From the NCBI GenBank assembly GCA_013396995.1, contig VWZP01007832.1, positions 3,052,313-3,116,312 of the forward strand: DNA of 64,000 nucleotides. Reading direction: 5' to 3'. The DNA comes from Dicaeum eximium (Eukaryota; Chordata; Aves; Passeriformes; Dicaeidae). The first letter of the stretch is position 1; every line of letters begins with the position of its first letter. Positions 61,783-64,000 of this stretch are shown here, piece after piece. The notes under the pieces were generated by a model. That model ran no database searches. It had not been told where the DNA came from and worked only from the letters and a program-made list of their open reading frames with translations. The position numbers and the translations under genes were made by a program.

Positions 61783-64000
61783 CATGAACACCAAAATCAC
61801 TGATTTCCTCTGAAAGTGGATCCTCTCTCTCTCTACACCTTTGACATTTAAAAAATGCGTACCAAATTCTGTATGTCAAACATTGCCCACATCTCCATCC
61901 ACTGAGTGGGGAATTTTGTCCCTGGAAAATGCAGAAGTGTTTCTGTTCAGCTGGCAGGGGAACAGCTCAGCCCCATAGCTGCTCACAGGAGAGCAAAGAC
62001 ACTTCTGCAAGCAAGACCATGACCCCTCCTTTTTCAGCATATCTATTAATGGCAGCACAAAGCTGCTCTTGATAGTAACAAAAATTTCTGAAACTTCAGG
62101 GCAAGGTTTATGTCATATAAAAAATCCCAAGTGATCTTTTGTGGCAGTTTTCAATGTTGCTGTATCAGATACATCCTATTACCAGACAAGCATGCAGGTA
62201 GGAAAAAGACATTTTTTGTGCCTTTCCTTGCTTTTTCTTCATCATTTCTAAGTGGTCAGTGACAGACATGTACTCAAGCTGTATTTAATGAGACTGATCT
62301 TTGACTCATCTTGCTTACCGGGAGAGTTCCTTCCCCATCCCCAAAGCTCTAGGGGCAAGAAGTAACAAACTGTAACCAGACTGCTACTAAATGGTGGACT
62401 GATTTCCACCAGGCAGTCCTATTCATACCCCTGATTGGATGGGGATTTTTGTCCTTTGAATTAGAGTCTGCTCTGAATAAGCAATGGAAAATGTTCCAGG
62501 AATAGATCATTTGCTGTTTCCCCTTTGTCAAAAACTGCCACATGGGGGACAGAGAAGTTGAAAGCAGCAGCAAATTACTCAAAATGTTTGAACAAGAATT
62601 ACAAGATGTGCCCAGATAATTATATATTTTTTGGTTTGTGGTCTTATTCATCTCTAGAGCATTAAAATGAGCCTTCTGTGGTGCTTTCCATTTTGGGATG
62701 GGCCTCTGTCGGCATGCTGATGAGCCCAGCCCTGCTGTGCTCCACCACAGGGGCCATGATCATCCTTGCCCTGATCTAACCATCTCAGCTCTGTCTGGGG
62801 CCACAGGGCAAGGAGAAAGAGCCTGGGGATTGTTTGGGTTGGACCAAAGATGATGTGCAATATGTTCTCTCATGATTATTATTATTCTCAGTCATGTGTT
62901 GGAGATCTGACAGCCAGATCTGATGTTATCTAGTCTGAACCACTTGCACAAAAACCAAATTTCTTTCCTGTTTGATATGAATGAATTTTAACCCCTGAGG
63001 GATTTGGCATTGGCTCGAAAAGAATAAAAGCAGCATTCTCAGGACAGGTGCCATTACAATTAAGATGAATCTTCAGAGGGATAGAGGAAGATTACCCACT
63101 CTTACAGATAGGGAATGGGACAAAGGCTTTTATATAAATTTAAGGGGGATAAGAAAAGTGAGTTTACAGTCCCATGTTGTTGCTTTAAACAGAGATTCAG
63201 CCTGTTCCTTCTCCACAGATGTTTGGTATAAAATGAAATTCATGTGAAAATAAATTTGCATGCCTGTGTGTGCACTCGTGTGTGTCCACATCTGTGTGTA
63301 CACAGAGACAGTTTCAGCTCTATTCACCTCCCGATCAGCCCCTTCATGCCCAAACCACATCCTCTCCCTGCGCTTCCAGAGCCTTAAAAGGCCTGTGATA
63401 AATGATGGAGAGTCATACAAGGGCTCTAATACTGAAGCATTTATCTTCCAATGAACCATCTGGCAATTGCTGTTCCCTTGCTGCTCTACAAAGTTCCAGG
63501 TGTGACCACATCAGAGGCAAGTGCAATAATGTGCAAAAGAGACCCTCTCTTTCATGACCACCTCTTCCAGGAAGGCAGCAAGCTTGCAGGGCTTTCCAGA
63601 ACAGAAAAGGTCTGGGGCTGTCCCTCATGTCCAGGAGCTATTTCACCCCGAGGGAGTGGTTGTACTCCTTTCCATCTTGTGCAGCACTTTTTGATGGCTA
63701 TTCTGAGCAGAAACCATACTCCTGTTCCAAAGACACACAGTGCTGGTCCTCTTTAGTAATAGTGACTTCACTATTTAGTTTTGTCTTCTCTAATGGACTC
63801 ATGAGGCTGCTAGCCCTTCCCTCACTGTACATGGCATCTGACAGGCCAGGCTCTGAACTAAGAGCTCTCTCCAGCTGAGGCTTTCTGCTTACCCTGAATC
63901 CTGCTTGTCCTTGAGCTGATGTTGGTTTCTCTGTTTGCAACAGAGGAGTTGTCTCCTATGCAGAAGACCCTAATGGCAGCCCTGTAGTTCTGTGTATCTC
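61783..64000. other. Non-coding stretch to window end
   Basis: No exon, repeat or RNA gene was recognised. Short GT-rich motifs occur near 63265-63300. The open frames are short and low-complexity. Confidence 0.6.

Noticed and set aside
37151..64000. Possible PRDM11 exons expected from human gene order
   Set aside because: I looked for the PR/SET-domain motifs and the N-terminus as I remember them and found none. The gene probably begins beyond the window.
1..64000. CRISPR arrays, operons, bacterial mobile elements, rRNA or tRNA genes
   Set aside because: The sequence is vertebrate nuclear DNA. No direct-repeat/spacer arrays were seen, and no tRNA or rRNA stretch was recognised by eye.

Overview
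This window is vertebrate nuclear DNA, almost certainly from a bird. It holds split genes with GT-AG introns, long non-coding stretches and CpG-rich blocks. It also has CR1 retrotransposon copies with the typical avian 3' end (a tail like 'aaaccattcyatgattct'). There are no bacterial features. Four N positions (one 31-base run and three single Ns) mark a draft assembly. I recognise two protein-coding genes, both by recall of the vertebrate protein families and not by a search.

Layout, left to right. Positions 1-9331 hold the 3' half of TSPAN18 on the + strand. Four coding exons (3958-4056, 5277-5456, 8258-8341, 9284-9331) encode most of the large extracellular loop, the fourth membrane segment and the C-terminus. 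The earlier exons lie upstream of the window. A CR1 3' fragment sits in one intron (about 6015-6350). The 3' UTR probably runs to about 12.87 kb, where a good AATAAA lies.

TP53I11 (PIG11) lies tail-to-tail with it on the - strand. Six coding exons between 19974 and 16460 join in frame to a complete 189-residue, four-pass membrane protein. The two stop codons are only 7.1 kb apart, so the 3' UTRs come close or overlap. The CpG block around exon 5 (about 17.44-17.83 kb) is unusual. A second, larger CpG island (about 35.6-37.15 kb) carries two good minus-strand splice donors. It is the best candidate for the distal TP53I11 promoter and 5' UTR exon, which would make about 20.0-36.4 kb a first intron.

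From 37 to 64 kb I find no coding exon. The known order in human 11p11.2 (TSPAN18, TP53I11, PRDM11, SYT13) suggests this is the TP53I11-PRDM11 interval, but no PRDM11 exon was seen. It contains an ancient antisense CR1/L3-type reverse transcriptase relic (about 48.88-49.61 kb), an 8-bp minisatellite (59679-59734), and a CR1 copy (about 60.93-61.78 kb) split by a 318-bp solo LTR with a perfect 6-bp target-site duplication.

I do not see an undescribed multi-gene system. The most checkable novelties are the nested LTR, the two TP53I11 CpG blocks with candidate 5' exons, and a pair of independent 35-bp tandem duplications in the presumed TP53I11 first intron.
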